Shown piece after piece: positions 1-7,321 of a stretch of DNA of 58,218 bases. This DNA comes from a virus. Numbering within the stretch: position 1 is the first letter of the stretch; every line of letters begins with the position of its first letter. The stretch spans positions 1 through 58,218 of IMG/VR virus record IMGVR_UViG_3300043538_000065. One strand, 5' to 3'. A program made the position numbers and the translations under genes. The notes beneath the pieces were generated by a model that was not told the origin of the DNA, made no database searches, and worked only from the letters and a program-made list of their open reading frames with translations.

Positions 1-351
1 ATGCCCGCCACCAACCGCCCTGTCCGCTTCATCGGACGCCAGCCCTACGCCCGCATCCCGTTCGCGCACCTGGTTGACGTGGAAGCCGGCGAACGGCTGG
101 CGCTCGAGCGCGACTTACGCGACGCCCCTACCCCGATTTCAGGTGGCATGCGGAAAGCCAGAGCCAAGGAACTCGGATTCCAGAACGTCTTGCGCTACCG
201 GCCGCCGCGGCGCTACCGCGAGCAGGACCTGCGGCGGGCTTACGGCCTGATGCTGGCGGTCTGTGGATCCTGCCGGCATTCGATGTATTTTGACGACGTT
301 GAGGACTTTGCCGCGATCCGCTGCGACCGCTGCAAGCGGCCAGTATGGTGA
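1..351 (+). CDS. Small zinc-ribbon protein of accessory cassette, copy 1
   Basis: Encodes 116 residues. The C-terminal third has two Cys pairs, CGSC near residue 88 and CDRC near 108, a small zinc-ribbon pattern; the N-terminal two thirds are basic and Arg-rich. The ATG is the first base of the window, so a longer N-terminus or an upstream RBS cannot be judged. It is followed after three bases by the GTG start of the next gene. A 5'-truncated relative lies at 1596-1802. Function unknown; DNA or RNA binding is only a guess from the zinc ribbon and charge. Confidence 0.7.
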   Translation: MPATNRPVRFIGRQPYARIPFAHLVDVEAGERLALERDLRDAPTPISGGMRKARAKELGFQNVLRYRPPRRYREQDLRRAYGLMLAVCGSCRHSMYFDDVEDFAAIRCDRCKRPVW

Positions 352-354
352 CCT

Positions 355-648
355 GTGGCTGAGAACTGGAACCGCCGCTTCGACGACACCATCGAGACGC
401 CGGACGGCGTCAAGATCAAGACGCTTGACGACGCCAGGCACTACCTGGTCACGTTTCACGTCCCGCGCCAGCCGAAGAAACGGGATATGCTCGCCGTCGC
501 AATGCGCGCCGTGCTGGGCGCGGCCAACGGGACGGACCTGATGATGCATGCGCGCATTGCCGTCGGGCGCTGGGTGCATCGCGACGCGCCGCTGAAACAG
601 GTGGAACGGCCGCGCAAACGCGCCAAGGCTTACAGGATTTTGAAATGA
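355..648 (+). CDS. Conserved hypothetical protein, cassette copy 1
   Basis: 97 residues from a GTG start three bases after the upstream stop, ending ATGA with the next gene. No domain recognised. The protein is close to identical over its length to that of 1811-2104, sharing for instance LRAVLGAANGTDLMMHARIA or near variants of it, so this gene is one half of a duplicated cassette. The C-terminus is basic (ERPRKRAKAYRI). Both copies keep an open frame, which implies selection on the protein. Confidence 0.75.
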   Translation: MAENWNRRFDDTIETPDGVKIKTLDDARHYLVTFHVPRQPKKRDMLAVAMRAVLGAANGTDLMMHARIAVGRWVHRDAPLKQVERPRKRAKAYRILK

Positions 649-824
649 AAGACCCCTTCGACCAATTCTGGGAATGGGCCAACAAGCCGCCCGAAAGCTA
701 TTTGACCATCCCGGTTGAAATACATGGGCCGGTGATGGCGCTATCGGAGGAAGACCGGCGGGACCGCGACAAGGTCAATGCGGCGGTGCGCGCAGCTGCT
801 ATTCGTCGAGATCGGGCGCGTTGA
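645..824 (+). CDS. Small hypothetical protein, 59 aa
   Basis: The ATG overlaps the preceding stop as ATGA. It encodes 59 residues beginning MKDPFDQFWEWANKPPESY, acidic then Arg/Ala-rich at the end. The coupled start and sensible composition support it. Its 3' end overlaps by 26 bases the 3' end of the convergent gene at 799-1002. This third gene differs from the third gene of the second cassette (2101-2259). Function unknown. Confidence 0.6.
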   Translation: MKDPFDQFWEWANKPPESYLTIPVEIHGPVMALSEEDRRDRDKVNAAVRAAAIRRDRAR

Positions 825-1002
825 ACTTGCGCGGCTCTTGCCGCCAATCGCCTTCTGCAAAGATCACGATATCGTCCGGCGCAATCTCTCGCGCCGCCCT
901 GCGGTCCCACCATCTGTGGAATACGCGTGGCCCGCCGAAGATGCGAAACGCATTCCAGTAGCGGTCATCGCGAAAGCCGACGTAGTGAACGACGCGGGGC
1001 AT
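799..1002 (-). CDS. Small conserved hypothetical protein
   Basis: 67 residues starting MPRVVHYVGFRDDRYWNA and rich in aromatic and charged residues. The frame extends upstream to 1068, but the family-like N-terminus begins at the ATG at 1002. No clear Shine-Dalgarno sequence is visible. I associate similar small proteins with rhizobial chromosomes and prophages from memory only. Convergent with 645-824. Role unknown. Confidence 0.6.
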   Translation of the reverse strand: MPRVVHYVGFRDDRYWNAFRIFGGPRVFHRWWDRRAAREIAPDDIVIFAEGDWRQEPRKFNAPDLDE

Positions 1003-1268
1003 GGGATGTGTTATATTCGTTCCATTGCAGGACAGGGAGGTTGAGACGGCAAAGGCAGCCCGCAACAAACTTTAGGAACCACAATCATTCGCGATCTGCA
1101 TGGCGTTCGACGCGTTCAGAATCGCGTTGGGCGGAAAGCCGGCTTCTCGCATTTCTCGACCTGATCGAAGTTCGACCATCTGTCCGGATAATGCCGGAAC
1201 CGATGCCATCGGGTTTCCATCGTCTCACCCCTCATCGGGCGCGCTGTGGGTTGGGTCATGCCCGGCCC

Positions 1269-1520
1269 TCAGGTTGGCGCAACGTCAGTTGCGCGCTGGC
1301 TATGATAGTGCTCGTAATTCTTCGCGACGGTCGCCAGAATGTCTTTGCACAAATCCTCCGTCAGGCTCAGCGCCTCATCCATTGTCGGAGCCGCATAACA
1401 GATCGCAGCCGAAAGCAAGTCCTGCAGCGCGGCGACCGATACAGCAAACGACTTGCCTTGCAGAACAAAGTTGGCCTGCTCAAACGTCTCGCGGACCTGA
1501 TCAATATCGACCTCACCCAT
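1269..1520 (-). CDS. Small acidic hypothetical protein
   Basis: 83 residues, start chosen at the ATG at 1520 because AAGGGG lies about seven bases upstream; two more in-frame starts exist at 1526 and 1544. The sequence (MGEVDIDQVRETFEQANF) is acidic and predicted largely helical, unlike the Arg-rich shadow frames here. Single gene on the - strand between two + strand cassettes. The 266 bases to its left (1003-1268) hold no gene I can support. Confidence 0.6.
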   Translation of the reverse strand: MGEVDIDQVRETFEQANFVLQGKSFAVSVAALQDLLSAAICYAAPTMDEALSLTEDLCKDILATVAKNYEHYHSQRATDVAPT

Positions 1521-1595
1521 TCCCATCCCCCTTCGTGCTGGCATCGGTGGTGGCGGACCTGGCGTCTAGCCACGCGGTGACTTCTTGTAGTGTGA

Positions 1596-1802
1596 AGTGT
1601 TCCGCTAAACAAGGAGATCAGCAAGCAGAACTCCTTGCGCTACCGGCCACAGCGTCGCTATCGCGCTCCAGGTCTTCAGCGCGCCTATGGCCTGATGCTG
1701 GCGGTGTGTAGTTTTTGCCGGCATTCCATGTATTTTGATGAGGTGGAGGATGAGGATTTTGCGGCGATCCGCTGCGATCGATGCAGGCGGCCGGTATGGT
1801 GA
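1596..1802 (+). pseudogene. 5'-truncated second copy of the zinc-ribbon gene
   Basis: This frame, open from a TGA at 1593-1595 to the TGA at 1800-1802, has no start codon at the right place but aligns with the C-terminal half of the protein of 1-351: LRYRPQRRYR against LRYRPPRRYR, AYGLMLAVC, CRHSMYF and AAIRCDRC. Both Cys pairs remain. Homology stops near base 1611, so the first half of the gene was lost in the duplication or later. It sits directly before the intact second copy of the partner gene, as in cassette 1. Confidence 0.75.
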
Positions 1803-1810
1803 TCGGCCCC

Positions 1811-2104
1811 GTGGCTGAGAACTGGAAACGGCGCTTCGACGATACGATTGAGACGCCGGAAGGCGGCAAGATCAAAACCCTTGACGACGCGCGGCATTAT
1901 CTGGCGACGTTCGGATTGCCGAAGGCGGGACACAAGCGGCTGATGCTGGCCAACGCGCTCAGAGCCGTATTGGGCGCAGCAAACGGCACGGACCTGATGA
2001 TGCATGCTAGAATAGCCGTAGGGCGCTGGGTGCATCGCGACGCGCCGCCGAAGGAAATGGAACGACCGCGCAAGCGCGCCAAGGCTTACAGGATCGTGAA
2101 ATGA
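1811..2104 (+). CDS. Conserved hypothetical protein, cassette copy 2
   Basis: 97 residues if started at the GTG at 1811, which matches the GTG used by copy 1 at 355. An ATG at 1781 would add ten residues but lies inside the zinc-ribbon remnant. Similarity to copy 1 covers the entire length, with scattered substitutions. It ends ATGA with the next gene at 2101. Function unknown; retention of an open frame beside a decayed partner suggests it works alone. Confidence 0.7.
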   Translation: MAENWKRRFDDTIETPEGGKIKTLDDARHYLATFGLPKAGHKRLMLANALRAVLGAANGTDLMMHARIAVGRWVHRDAPPKEMERPRKRAKAYRIVK

Positions 2105-2259
2105 CCGTCTGGATTTACGTCGACACCTCAAAGCAGGTCGGCGACGTCGACCACCTCAAAGTGTTTGCAACATCGGATGCTGCGGATGAGTGGTTCGAGG
2201 TTCACGATCCGGAAGGCGTGGCGTTTGCGTATCACGTCATCGAGAAAAGAGAAAACTGA
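2101..2259 (+). CDS. Small acidic hypothetical protein, 52 aa
   Basis: The ATG overlaps the previous stop as ATGA. 52 residues beginning MTVWIYVDTSKQVGDVDHL, acidic with an alternating hydrophobic pattern, probably a compact alpha/beta fold. I recall similar small proteins in Bradyrhizobium genomes, without being able to search. The 238 bases that follow (2260-2497) contain nothing I can assign. Confidence 0.7.
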   Translation: MTVWIYVDTSKQVGDVDHLKVFATSDAADEWFEVHDPEGVAFAYHVIEKREN

Positions 2260-2497
2260 AGGCTTGCTGCGGCAACCATGCTGCCGTCGATCCGGTTACG
2301 CTATCGGACTGCGGTTCGTGCGGACGGGTCGCTGCCTCTAAGCGAAGCATTGTCCCTAAATGCCCTGTCCATCGCCCCTCGCTTTTGCGGCCATCCGGCT
2401 TCGGGCTTATAGCTGCGACCCCGCCGCTCTTTCAACTCACCTCAGGGCCACCATTCTCGCCATTCGCGTACAGTCTAACAGTACGCCGCAACAATTT

Positions 2498-2908
2498 TCA
2501 AAACGGAATATCGCTCAACCCCGACCGGAACGCCGCCACGGCCGGGACCGCGCGAATGCCGCGCCGGTTGGCCATGTTCTCTTTCGGCGTGAGCCAGCGC
2601 AGCTGCTGCAGGCCTTGATCGTTCTCTCGCTGATTATCGAGGCTGTCGCCGTTCTCATGGTCGACGAAGTGCTTGTCCGACGGACGTTCCAGTCCCATCC
2701 GTTCCGTGATGATCAGGCGATGCATCAGGACCGTGACGTTGCGCCCGCCTTCGCAGACCGAGCGCCGCGCATAGACCAGGCCGCCATGGCGCGGATGCGA
2801 CACGGCATAGGTCCATGGCCACTGCATCAGGAAGTCGACGTCTTGCCAGGAGACCTTGACGAGGTACTGCGTGAAACAGCCGACGATGATCGTCGCGTAG
2901 GGCAGCAT
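2498..2908 (-). CDS. HNH endonuclease of the homing/phage type
   Basis: 136 residues. The C-terminal half carries the HNH signature: VLMHRLI, then HFVDHENGDSLDNQREN and a distal ENMANRRG, as in phage intron-type HNH proteins (HNH_3/AP2-associated group). A short DQGLQQ stretch is inserted before the usual LRWLTPKEN. The start is the ATG at 2908, sharing one base with the upstream stop (TGATG). It is the last gene of the late leftward block. Such enzymes can act as free-standing homing nucleases or assist packaging; which applies here is not visible. Confidence 0.85.
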   Translation of the reverse strand: MLPYATIIVGCFTQYLVKVSWQDVDFLMQWPWTYAVSHPRHGGLVYARRSVCEGGRNVTVLMHRLIITERMGLERPSDKHFVDHENGDSLDNQRENDQGLQQLRWLTPKENMANRRGIRAVPAVAAFRSGLSDIPF

Positions 2909-3057
2909 CAATCTAGATATTCAATATCTTCGTCGGCAACATCTTGCATGCCCCATAACATGATCTCTGGGCACGTCAACAACGGCTCTCGAAACATCCC
3001 CCAATGCGACCAGGAGAACCATTCAAATATGCGGCCTCGCTCAGAGAGAACGCTCAC
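2908..3057 (-). CDS. Small hypothetical protein, 49 aa
   Basis: A GTG start overlaps the previous stop (GTGA) and its TGA overlaps the next ATG (TGATG), so it is coupled on both sides. 49 residues, rich in Trp, Phe and Met in the centre (RIFEWFSWSHWGMFREP) with an acidic tail. The frame extends further upstream, but the coupled GTG is the likely start. Function unknown. Confidence 0.5.
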   Translation of the reverse strand: MSVLSERGRIFEWFSWSHWGMFREPLLTCPEIMLWGMQDVADEDIEYLD

Positions 3058-3254
3058 GGCTCGTCCGGACTGCGCGGCGCATCGCACCAATCGGTCGCCT
3101 CGCGATCGCCTCTCGCCGGACGCCAAGCCTCAACCGCGCCGTCGTCATGCAAGAGCAGATGTTGCCCTTTCTCGAAGGTGAGCCAAACCCAATGCCAGTG
3201 CGGCCGCATCACGGGCGTGGTCTTCGCGCGCTCCAAGGCCTGTTCGTAATTCAC
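3054..3254 (-). CDS. Small hypothetical protein, 66 aa
   Basis: The GTG start at 3254 is preceded by GGGGAGA at good spacing. The protein begins VNYEQALERAKTTPVMRPHW and contains WHWVWLTFEKG and a C-terminal EAWRPARGDREATDW. Upstream in-frame codons belong to a shadow of the neighbouring gene. Coupled to the downstream gene by GTGA. Role unknown. Confidence 0.7.
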   Translation of the reverse strand: MNYEQALERAKTTPVMRPHWHWVWLTFEKGQHLLLHDDGAVEAWRPARGDREATDWCDAPRSPDEP

Positions 3255-3255
3255 T

Positions 3256-3496
3256 TCACCGTCTCCCCTGATGTCTTGCATACCTCTTGTCGCGGAGTTC
3301 GTGCTTGCCGCACCAATCTTCCCAAAAGGTGATTGGCCAGACCGCATGCTGCGGTTCGGGACGTTCTTTACTTCCGTGCGGGACCATCTCTCCGGCAAGC
3401 CGTGGCGGATCGACCCGGCATAGACCAGCATTTGGGCGCAAAGTTTGCGTTGTGGTCGTACCACTTGCACGTCTCACAAACCGGATGAGCGCCCAT
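3256..3496 (-). pseudogene. Small Cys-rich zinc-binding protein, frame broken at 3434-3436
   Basis: The ATG at 3496 overlaps the previous stop (TGATG) and opens CETCKWYDHNANFAP, but this frame then ends early. The next frame continues CRVDPPRLAGEM to WEDWCGKHELR and stops at 3256. Omitting one base of the CCC codon (GGG at 3434-3436 on +) joins both parts into a coherent small four-Cys protein (CxxC, CR, WCGxH). The total of 241 bases is 3n+1, as one extra base predicts. This is a +1 mutation, an assembly error, or a programmed +1 shift at CCC. Confidence 0.65.
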
Positions 3497-3909
3497 CACG
3501 CCCCGCCCGCCTGCACATAGCAATACACAAACCCGCCCCGGCTCAAGAACACCACGCCGTGCCCGGTCGGGTTGCCGCGATCGTGCTTCAGCTTGTTCGG
3601 AGGGATTTCGATTTCCGTTCCGACGTCGACATGCGGGCGATGTCGCGGGGCATCGGGGCGACCATCCGTGATCCTGCAGAACGCACGGCCGTCCCTCGCA
3701 TAATAGTCATCGCACCAATAGGCGTCGGCTTCGCCGCAACATGACGCGGTCGGAACGTCCGGCTGCTTGAGGTCCTGATACCATTGCCGGATGGCCGGGT
3801 CGCTGTTGTCCCATTGGCCGCTGTCGTGAGCATTTGCTGCGACGATGAATAGGATCACCGCAATGAACGGGACGATGACGATCCAGCATCCGAGATACTT
3901 CGATTTCAT
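3496..3909 (-). CDS. Membrane-anchored or secreted Cys-rich protein
   Basis: 137 residues, start at the ATG at 3909 with GGAG eight bases upstream and ATGA overlap with the previous gene. The N-terminus is a basic residue pair followed by a hydrophobic helix (about residues 7-25), a signal peptide or anchor. The exported part contains CCGEADAYWC and later Cys residues and probably folds in the periplasm. Its position among lysis-region genes suggests an accessory envelope role. Function not recognised. Confidence 0.75.
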   Translation of the reverse strand: MKSKYLGCWIVIVPFIAVILFIVAANAHDSGQWDNSDPAIRQWYQDLKQPDVPTASCCGEADAYWCDDYYARDGRAFCRITDGRPDAPRHRPHVDVGTEIEIPPNKLKHDRGNPTGHGVVFLSRGGFVYCYVQAGGA

Positions 3910-4118
3910 TTGAGGCACTCCAACGCCTCTGCGATCTCGCTCTTATTCCATCCGCACGCCCTTGCCTTCGCGACGACGCGAGACACGCCGTATTTGTTGA
4001 AAACTATTTTCGCTTGCCAGCAGAAATAGTATTTCGGCGGACACGGGAGATCGTCCGCATGGCCAGTCAGCGGCCATAGCAATGCGATCGCGAGGACGAG
4101 CGCGGCGGGCTTGTGCAT
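3906..4118 (-). CDS. Small secreted protein
   Basis: 70 residues with a typical Sec signal peptide (MHKPAALVLAIALLWPLTG, then HADD). The mature part has four Cys (LPCPPKYYFCW and two nearer the C-terminus) and a helical motif KSEIAEALECLK. Coupled to the next gene by ATGA. Probably periplasmic and disulphide-bonded. Its job is unknown. Confidence 0.75.
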   Translation of the reverse strand: MHKPAALVLAIALLWPLTGHADDLPCPPKYYFCWQAKIVFNKYGVSRVVAKARACGWNKSEIAEALECLK

Positions 4119-4121
4119 GGC

Positions 4122-4490
4122 TCAAGCGCCTGTGTTTGGTTTTCTCGACCGCGCAATGATCGCCGCGACCGCTGGCCTTGCGTACTCGACCCACATGCAC
4201 CAGCGCGGCATTCCGCGCATGTAGTGGTTGCCTAAGATCGGGCCCTCCTGGCCGCTGCCGGGATTGGCGCTTTCCTCCATTGCACGGGCCACTAGCTCAA
4301 CCGCAGAGCCGCCGCGCATCGTATTTAGCGCGACCCTAGCAAAGCGTCGGAAGCCTTCGCTTTCAGGCTGTCCGTGGCTACGAATAGCCTTCGATACGTA
4401 GTCAATCTCGCTGGCGGTCCAATCATCGCCAAACGAAGCTGGTCCGGTATCCGCTGGCGGGAGCCAAGCCTTTGTCCTAAACGGCCACAT
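4122..4490 (-). CDS. Conserved hypothetical phage protein
   Basis: 122 residues starting MWPFRTKAWLPPADTGPASF, soluble, with one central helix-rich segment (SEGFRRFARVALNTMRGG). The ATG at 4490 has GGAG about ten bases upstream. It follows the membrane protein genes of the lysis region. No domain recognised. Confidence 0.7.
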   Translation of the reverse strand: MWPFRTKAWLPPADTGPASFGDDWTASEIDYVSKAIRSHGQPESEGFRRFARVALNTMRGGSAVELVARAMEESANPGSGQEGPILGNHYMRGMPRWCMWVEYARPAVAAIIARSRKPNTGA

Positions 4491-4629
4491 TTTTATTCTT
4501 CTCCTTCAACAATGAGATTCACCTTGGCGGGTCTGGCGGCTCCCGCATTGAGCTGCGCCATTGCCATGCCCGTCGCCCCATGCCAATGCCGGCGAAGGGG
4601 CATTTCATCCGCAAGGACGGCACCGGCTC

Positions 4630-4860
4630 CTACTCGTGATGATTTTTACGATGCAGGCGCGGATGCTCTTCGCCTTGCGTCACGCCTTCGGCATACTTCA
4701 CCTCGCCCGTCACTTCAGCCAGTTTGGCGGCCATGCCGTTTGTGGCCTTGTGAACATCCTCGATACGACGGGAGTTTCGCAAACCGATTGCAACCCCGCC
4801 GCACGCCGTAACGAGCGTTGCAATCGACAGAATAATCTGCGCAATTTCCGAGCCGGTCAT
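4630..4860 (-). CDS. Small single-span membrane protein of the lysis region
   Basis: 76 residues. One transmembrane helix covers about residues 5-26 (IAQIILSIATLVTACGGVAI), followed by a polar helix and a His-rich tail. The start ATG at 4860 has GGGGG upstream. Size and location beside endolysin and holin genes fit a holin-like or accessory lysis protein, but no family-specific motif is visible. Confidence 0.7.
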   Translation of the reverse strand: MTGSEIAQIILSIATLVTACGGVAIGLRNSRRIEDVHKATNGMAAKLAEVTGEVKYAEGVTQGEEHPRLHRKNHHE

Positions 4861-4890
4861 TTATTGCCCCCGTAGGGGCAAGAGCCCCGC

Positions 4891-5262
4891 CTATGTTTTT
4901 GTAAACTGAGTGTCGTTGAACCGCTGCAACGACGCGATGTGCCGATCCAATCCCTGATGCAGCTTGCCCAAGTCATCTCGGATCAGGAGATTGTCTTGCT
5001 CCATGTTACCCTGTCGCTTCGCGAGCTGACCTTGTCTGTCCTCAACCAAGGAAAGGCGGCGATCGGTATTTTTCAGATCAGTAAGGCTGGTTTCGACATT
5101 GCCGACGCGCGTACTCATCACGCGGATTTCGCCGGTCAAAGATGTGTGGTTCAGGTCGATCTTCCCGCCCAGTTTGACCACAAAAACCGTAACCGAAATG
5201 ATGTTGCCTAGAATGGCTACCACTCCGACAACGAGGGCAACGATGACAGATGGTTCCCACAT
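4891..5262 (-). CDS. Membrane-anchored coiled-coil protein of the lysis region
   Basis: 123 residues: an N-terminal transmembrane helix (about 6-30, VALVVGVVAILGNIISVTVF), then a long heptad-rich segment (about 35-115) predicted as a coiled coil. This topology resembles i-spanin (Rz-like) or phage hemolysin XhlA-type proteins. No outer-membrane partner lipoprotein was found. RBS GGAAAA upstream of the ATG at 5262. Likely a lysis accessory protein; the precise class is unsure. Confidence 0.7.
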   Translation of the reverse strand: MWEPSVIVALVVGVVAILGNIISVTVFVVKLGGKIDLNHTSLTGEIRVMSTRVGNVETSLTDLKNTDRRLSLVEDRQGQLAKRQGNMEQDNLLIRDDLGKLHQGLDRHIASLQRFNDTQFTKT

Positions 5263-5298
5263 TCAATTTTCCGTTTCCCAGCCCTTAAGGATTTCCCG

Positions 5299-5388
5299 CT
5301 AGGAACATTCCCAGCCGTCGTGATGGTTTAGCTCCATCGTGGCGGTTAGGGTCGCCGTGCCGTTGACGCGACACGGCGGCCCGCCTCG
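5299..5388 (-). other. Open reading extension after the TAA of the holin-like gene
   Basis: Directly after the TAA at 5389-5391 the same frame stays open for 29 codons and reads like protein: CRVNGTATLTATMELNHHDG then WECS and TAG. It has no start codon except the ATG within TATMEL. It may be a short separate ORF, a stop-codon readthrough tail, or the remains of a longer gene cut by a nonsense mutation. The two Cys flank a beta-like alternating segment. Confidence 0.35.
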
Positions 5389-5895
5389 TTATTTCTTCGC
5401 TGTAGCCGTGACCGTCGGTGATACCGCAAGCGTCGCCGCCATGCGCTGCGCGCCGCGCATCATCATGCGGTCGCCGAACCAAAACCCCATGATGGCGCCG
5501 AAGATGGCGGACGTGTTGTCGTCCCATACCAGTTTGGCGAGCTGGCCCAGATCATAACCGCTGTTGACGCCGTAGACCGCGAGACACACCTCTAGAAAAA
5601 TCCAGAGATGAAAGAAAATAAGGGTGATGTAGGGTCGGACAAATATGGCCAGCGCGTCCACAAAACGGTTGCCAGAAGCGCCGCTTGCAAACTCATAAAT
5701 ATGGTCTGCCTGCTTGATATCAGCCTGAGAATTCGCAAGATCAATCTGTAGCGCGCCGCCTTCCTTAGCAGCTTGCATCTGGAGTTGGGCGAGAGCGAGT
5801 TGCTGGGCATTGTTGGCCTTCAGCGTTAGCCATTGCATGATGGCGGGGACCATCCCGGTGATGGCCCCAAGGATTGCGACGATGCCGGTAATCAT
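5389..5895 (-). CDS. Holin-like membrane protein, three predicted spans
   Basis: 168 residues. A hydrophobic N-terminus (1-23), an amphipathic Gln/Ala-rich stretch, and two strong hydrophobic segments at about 90-112 (ITLIFFHLWIFLEVCLAVYG) and 125-150 suggest an inner-membrane protein of holin type. It overlaps the upstream gene by ATGA and lies two genes downstream of the endolysin, the usual place for holins. The exact holin family was not recognised. Confidence 0.75.
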   Translation of the reverse strand: MITGIVAILGAITGMVPAIMQWLTLKANNAQQLALAQLQMQAAKEGGALQIDLANSQADIKQADHIYEFASGASGNRFVDALAIFVRPYITLIFFHLWIFLEVCLAVYGVNSGYDLGQLAKLVWDDNTSAIFGAIMGFWFGDRMMMRGAQRMAATLAVSPTVTATAKK

Positions 5896-6203
5896 GCGAG
5901 CACCAAATAAGCTTTAGAGACGACGGCTGCGATCAGAAACCCACCAAGGAGGGTTGCAACGGCCGGCACCTTCGCCGACATGTTTTCGATCGTGACATCC
6001 TTTGACGTCGATCCGGACGATGATCCCATCCAGTAGGCTACGACGGTCGTGAAATTCGTGGCCAGCGACCCCAGCAGGATCGACAGGATTTCCGGAACCG
6101 GATTGCCGTCGAGTTTGCGCGTCATGTAGATGACCGTCACGCCGATAAATCCCGCAACGACGAGAATCGAAACGAGAACCCGGCCCCAATCGCCCATTTT
6201 CAT
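5892..6203 (-). CDS. Small two-span membrane protein, holin candidate
   Basis: 103 residues from the ATG at 6203 (AGGGG seven bases upstream); the longer frame to 6503 is a shadow of the endolysin. Hydrophobic segments lie at about 9-26 (VLVSILVVAGFIGVTVIYM) and 38-58, with a further one near the C-terminus (AVATLLGGFLIAAVVSKAYL). It directly follows the endolysin gene by two bases, so it is the best holin or antiholin candidate. ATGA overlap with the next membrane gene. Confidence 0.75.
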   Translation of the reverse strand: MKMGDWGRVLVSILVVAGFIGVTVIYMTRKLDGNPVPEILSILLGSLATNFTTVVAYWMGSSSGSTSKDVTIENMSAKVPAVATLLGGFLIAAVVSKAYLVLA

Positions 6204-6205
6204 GT

Positions 6206-7210
6206 TTAGGTCCCCTTCGGTTTGAAAAGATTCTTGACGCGGCCCCAGAACGTAGGCGCGAGATCGGTTCGCACCTGGCCGGGCGGCGGCAACTTGATTT
6301 CGGGCGGTTTTGGAATGACTGCCCCTGCAGGAGTCAGCGCGGCCTTGATCGCCGCGATCGTCGCGGGGCCAACGATCCCATCGACGATCAGACCGTGACT
6401 GTCCTGGAATGCGCGGACCGCGGTACGCGTGCCGGCTCCATTGATGCCGTCGACACTCAATCGCGGCGTCGCTCCGAGATTGTTGAGCGATGTCTGCAGC
6501 CACACCGCGTCGAACACGCCATTGACCGGAACGAGATCGGGCGCCGGTAGCGACGGCTGCAGCGGCACGCTTGGGATGCGAGGGAGCGCGCCAAAGTTCA
6601 CCCCGTCATCGAGCGCATCGATCGCAAGCAAGAGACCGGCGCAGCCGAGCTGCGGGTCGACCGTGCTCCATACGACGGGACCGTGATCGACCAACACCTT
6701 GCCGCTCACATACTCATTGGTCCCCGCCCAGATGTACGGGCTTGGCGCCCCATTCGGATATTGCGCCGTGTGGACGTTCGCGTAGGCGAGCCCGTTGTAC
6801 CGCTCCGCATAGGTCAACATTCCGGAGACCGACCAATCCTTGTTGGCCACCGCCGCGCGCGGCGCGCAGTAAACCAGCGCATCGACCGCGCCCTGCTCAA
6901 ACGCATCCGGACCAAAAAACGGGCCGCGGCCCTCAGGAACGTGAGTGGTTTTCTTGTTGAGCGGATCGCCCTGTCCAAGATGTGTGGTGAAGTCCATCGA
7001 GGACTCTCGATTGTGGACAACCGCGATGAATACCCATGCCTCATCCGGCATGTTCGAGCCGAGCGCGCGACAGCGCCGGACAACATCGACATAGCGCGAC
7101 TTGTTCTTGAACGCCTTAGCTGCAGCGGCATTAAACGCCGTGCCCCGCGTGATATGGGCATCATGCCAGCGCTGGTCGTTTGCCTTTTGCAGCGCGACGA
7201 GATCAGTCAT
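6206..7210 (-). CDS. Endolysin: lysozyme-like domain plus peptidoglycan-binding domain
   Basis: 334 residues. The N-terminal domain (about 1-190) contains WVFIAVVHNRESSMDFTTHL and GDPLNKKTTHVPEGRGPF, typical of a group of prophage lysozyme-like proteins; the Glu in HNRES is the likely catalytic acid. About residues 225-295 form a PG_binding_1 domain with repeats around DGINGAGTRTAVRAFQ and VDGIVGPATIAAI. A short Pro-rich linker and basic tail follow. Start at the ATG at 7210 with GAGGAAAC upstream. No signal peptide, so export needs a holin. Confidence 0.85.
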   Translation of the reverse strand: MTDLVALQKANDQRWHDAHITRGTAFNAAAAKAFKNKSRYVDVVRRCRALGSNMPDEAWVFIAVVHNRESSMDFTTHLGQGDPLNKKTTHVPEGRGPFFGPDAFEQGAVDALVYCAPRAAVANKDWSVSGMLTYAERYNGLAYANVHTAQYPNGAPSPYIWAGTNEYVSGKVLVDHGPVVWSTVDPQLGCAGLLLAIDALDDGVNFGALPRIPSVPLQPSLPAPDLVPVNGVFDAVWLQTSLNNLGATPRLSVDGINGAGTRTAVRAFQDSHGLIVDGIVGPATIAAIKAALTPAGAVIPKPPEIKLPPPGQVRTDLAPTFWGRVKNLFKPKGT

Positions 7211-7267
7211 ATCGGGTTTCCTCGTGGAGAATAAGACGCGAACACGTGCCCTATACCCATGCACAGC

Positions 7268-7289
7268 AAAAAGCCGCCCGAAGGCGGCT
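7268..7289 (-). terminator. Intrinsic terminator after the tail-spike gene
   Basis: Read on the - strand: AGCCGCC, loop TTCG, GGCGGCT, then five T. A perfect 7-bp GC-rich stem with a stable UUCG tetraloop and a T tract, 33 bases after the stop of the long tail-fibre gene and 58 bases before the endolysin start. It probably limits transcription from the tail genes into the lysis genes. Confidence 0.8.
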
Positions 7290-7321
7290 GGTTTGCTTGC
7301 AAGGCGCGGGAATTCAGACGC

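Noticed and set aside
927-1580. 217-codon + strand frame
   Set aside because: Arg/Ser-rich shadow; crosses two better - strand genes.
4493-4629. Short ORFs on both strands between 4490 and 4630 (for example a 36-aa - strand frame from 4603)
   Set aside because: Both strands give plausible short peptides and neither has decisive support, so no gene was called.
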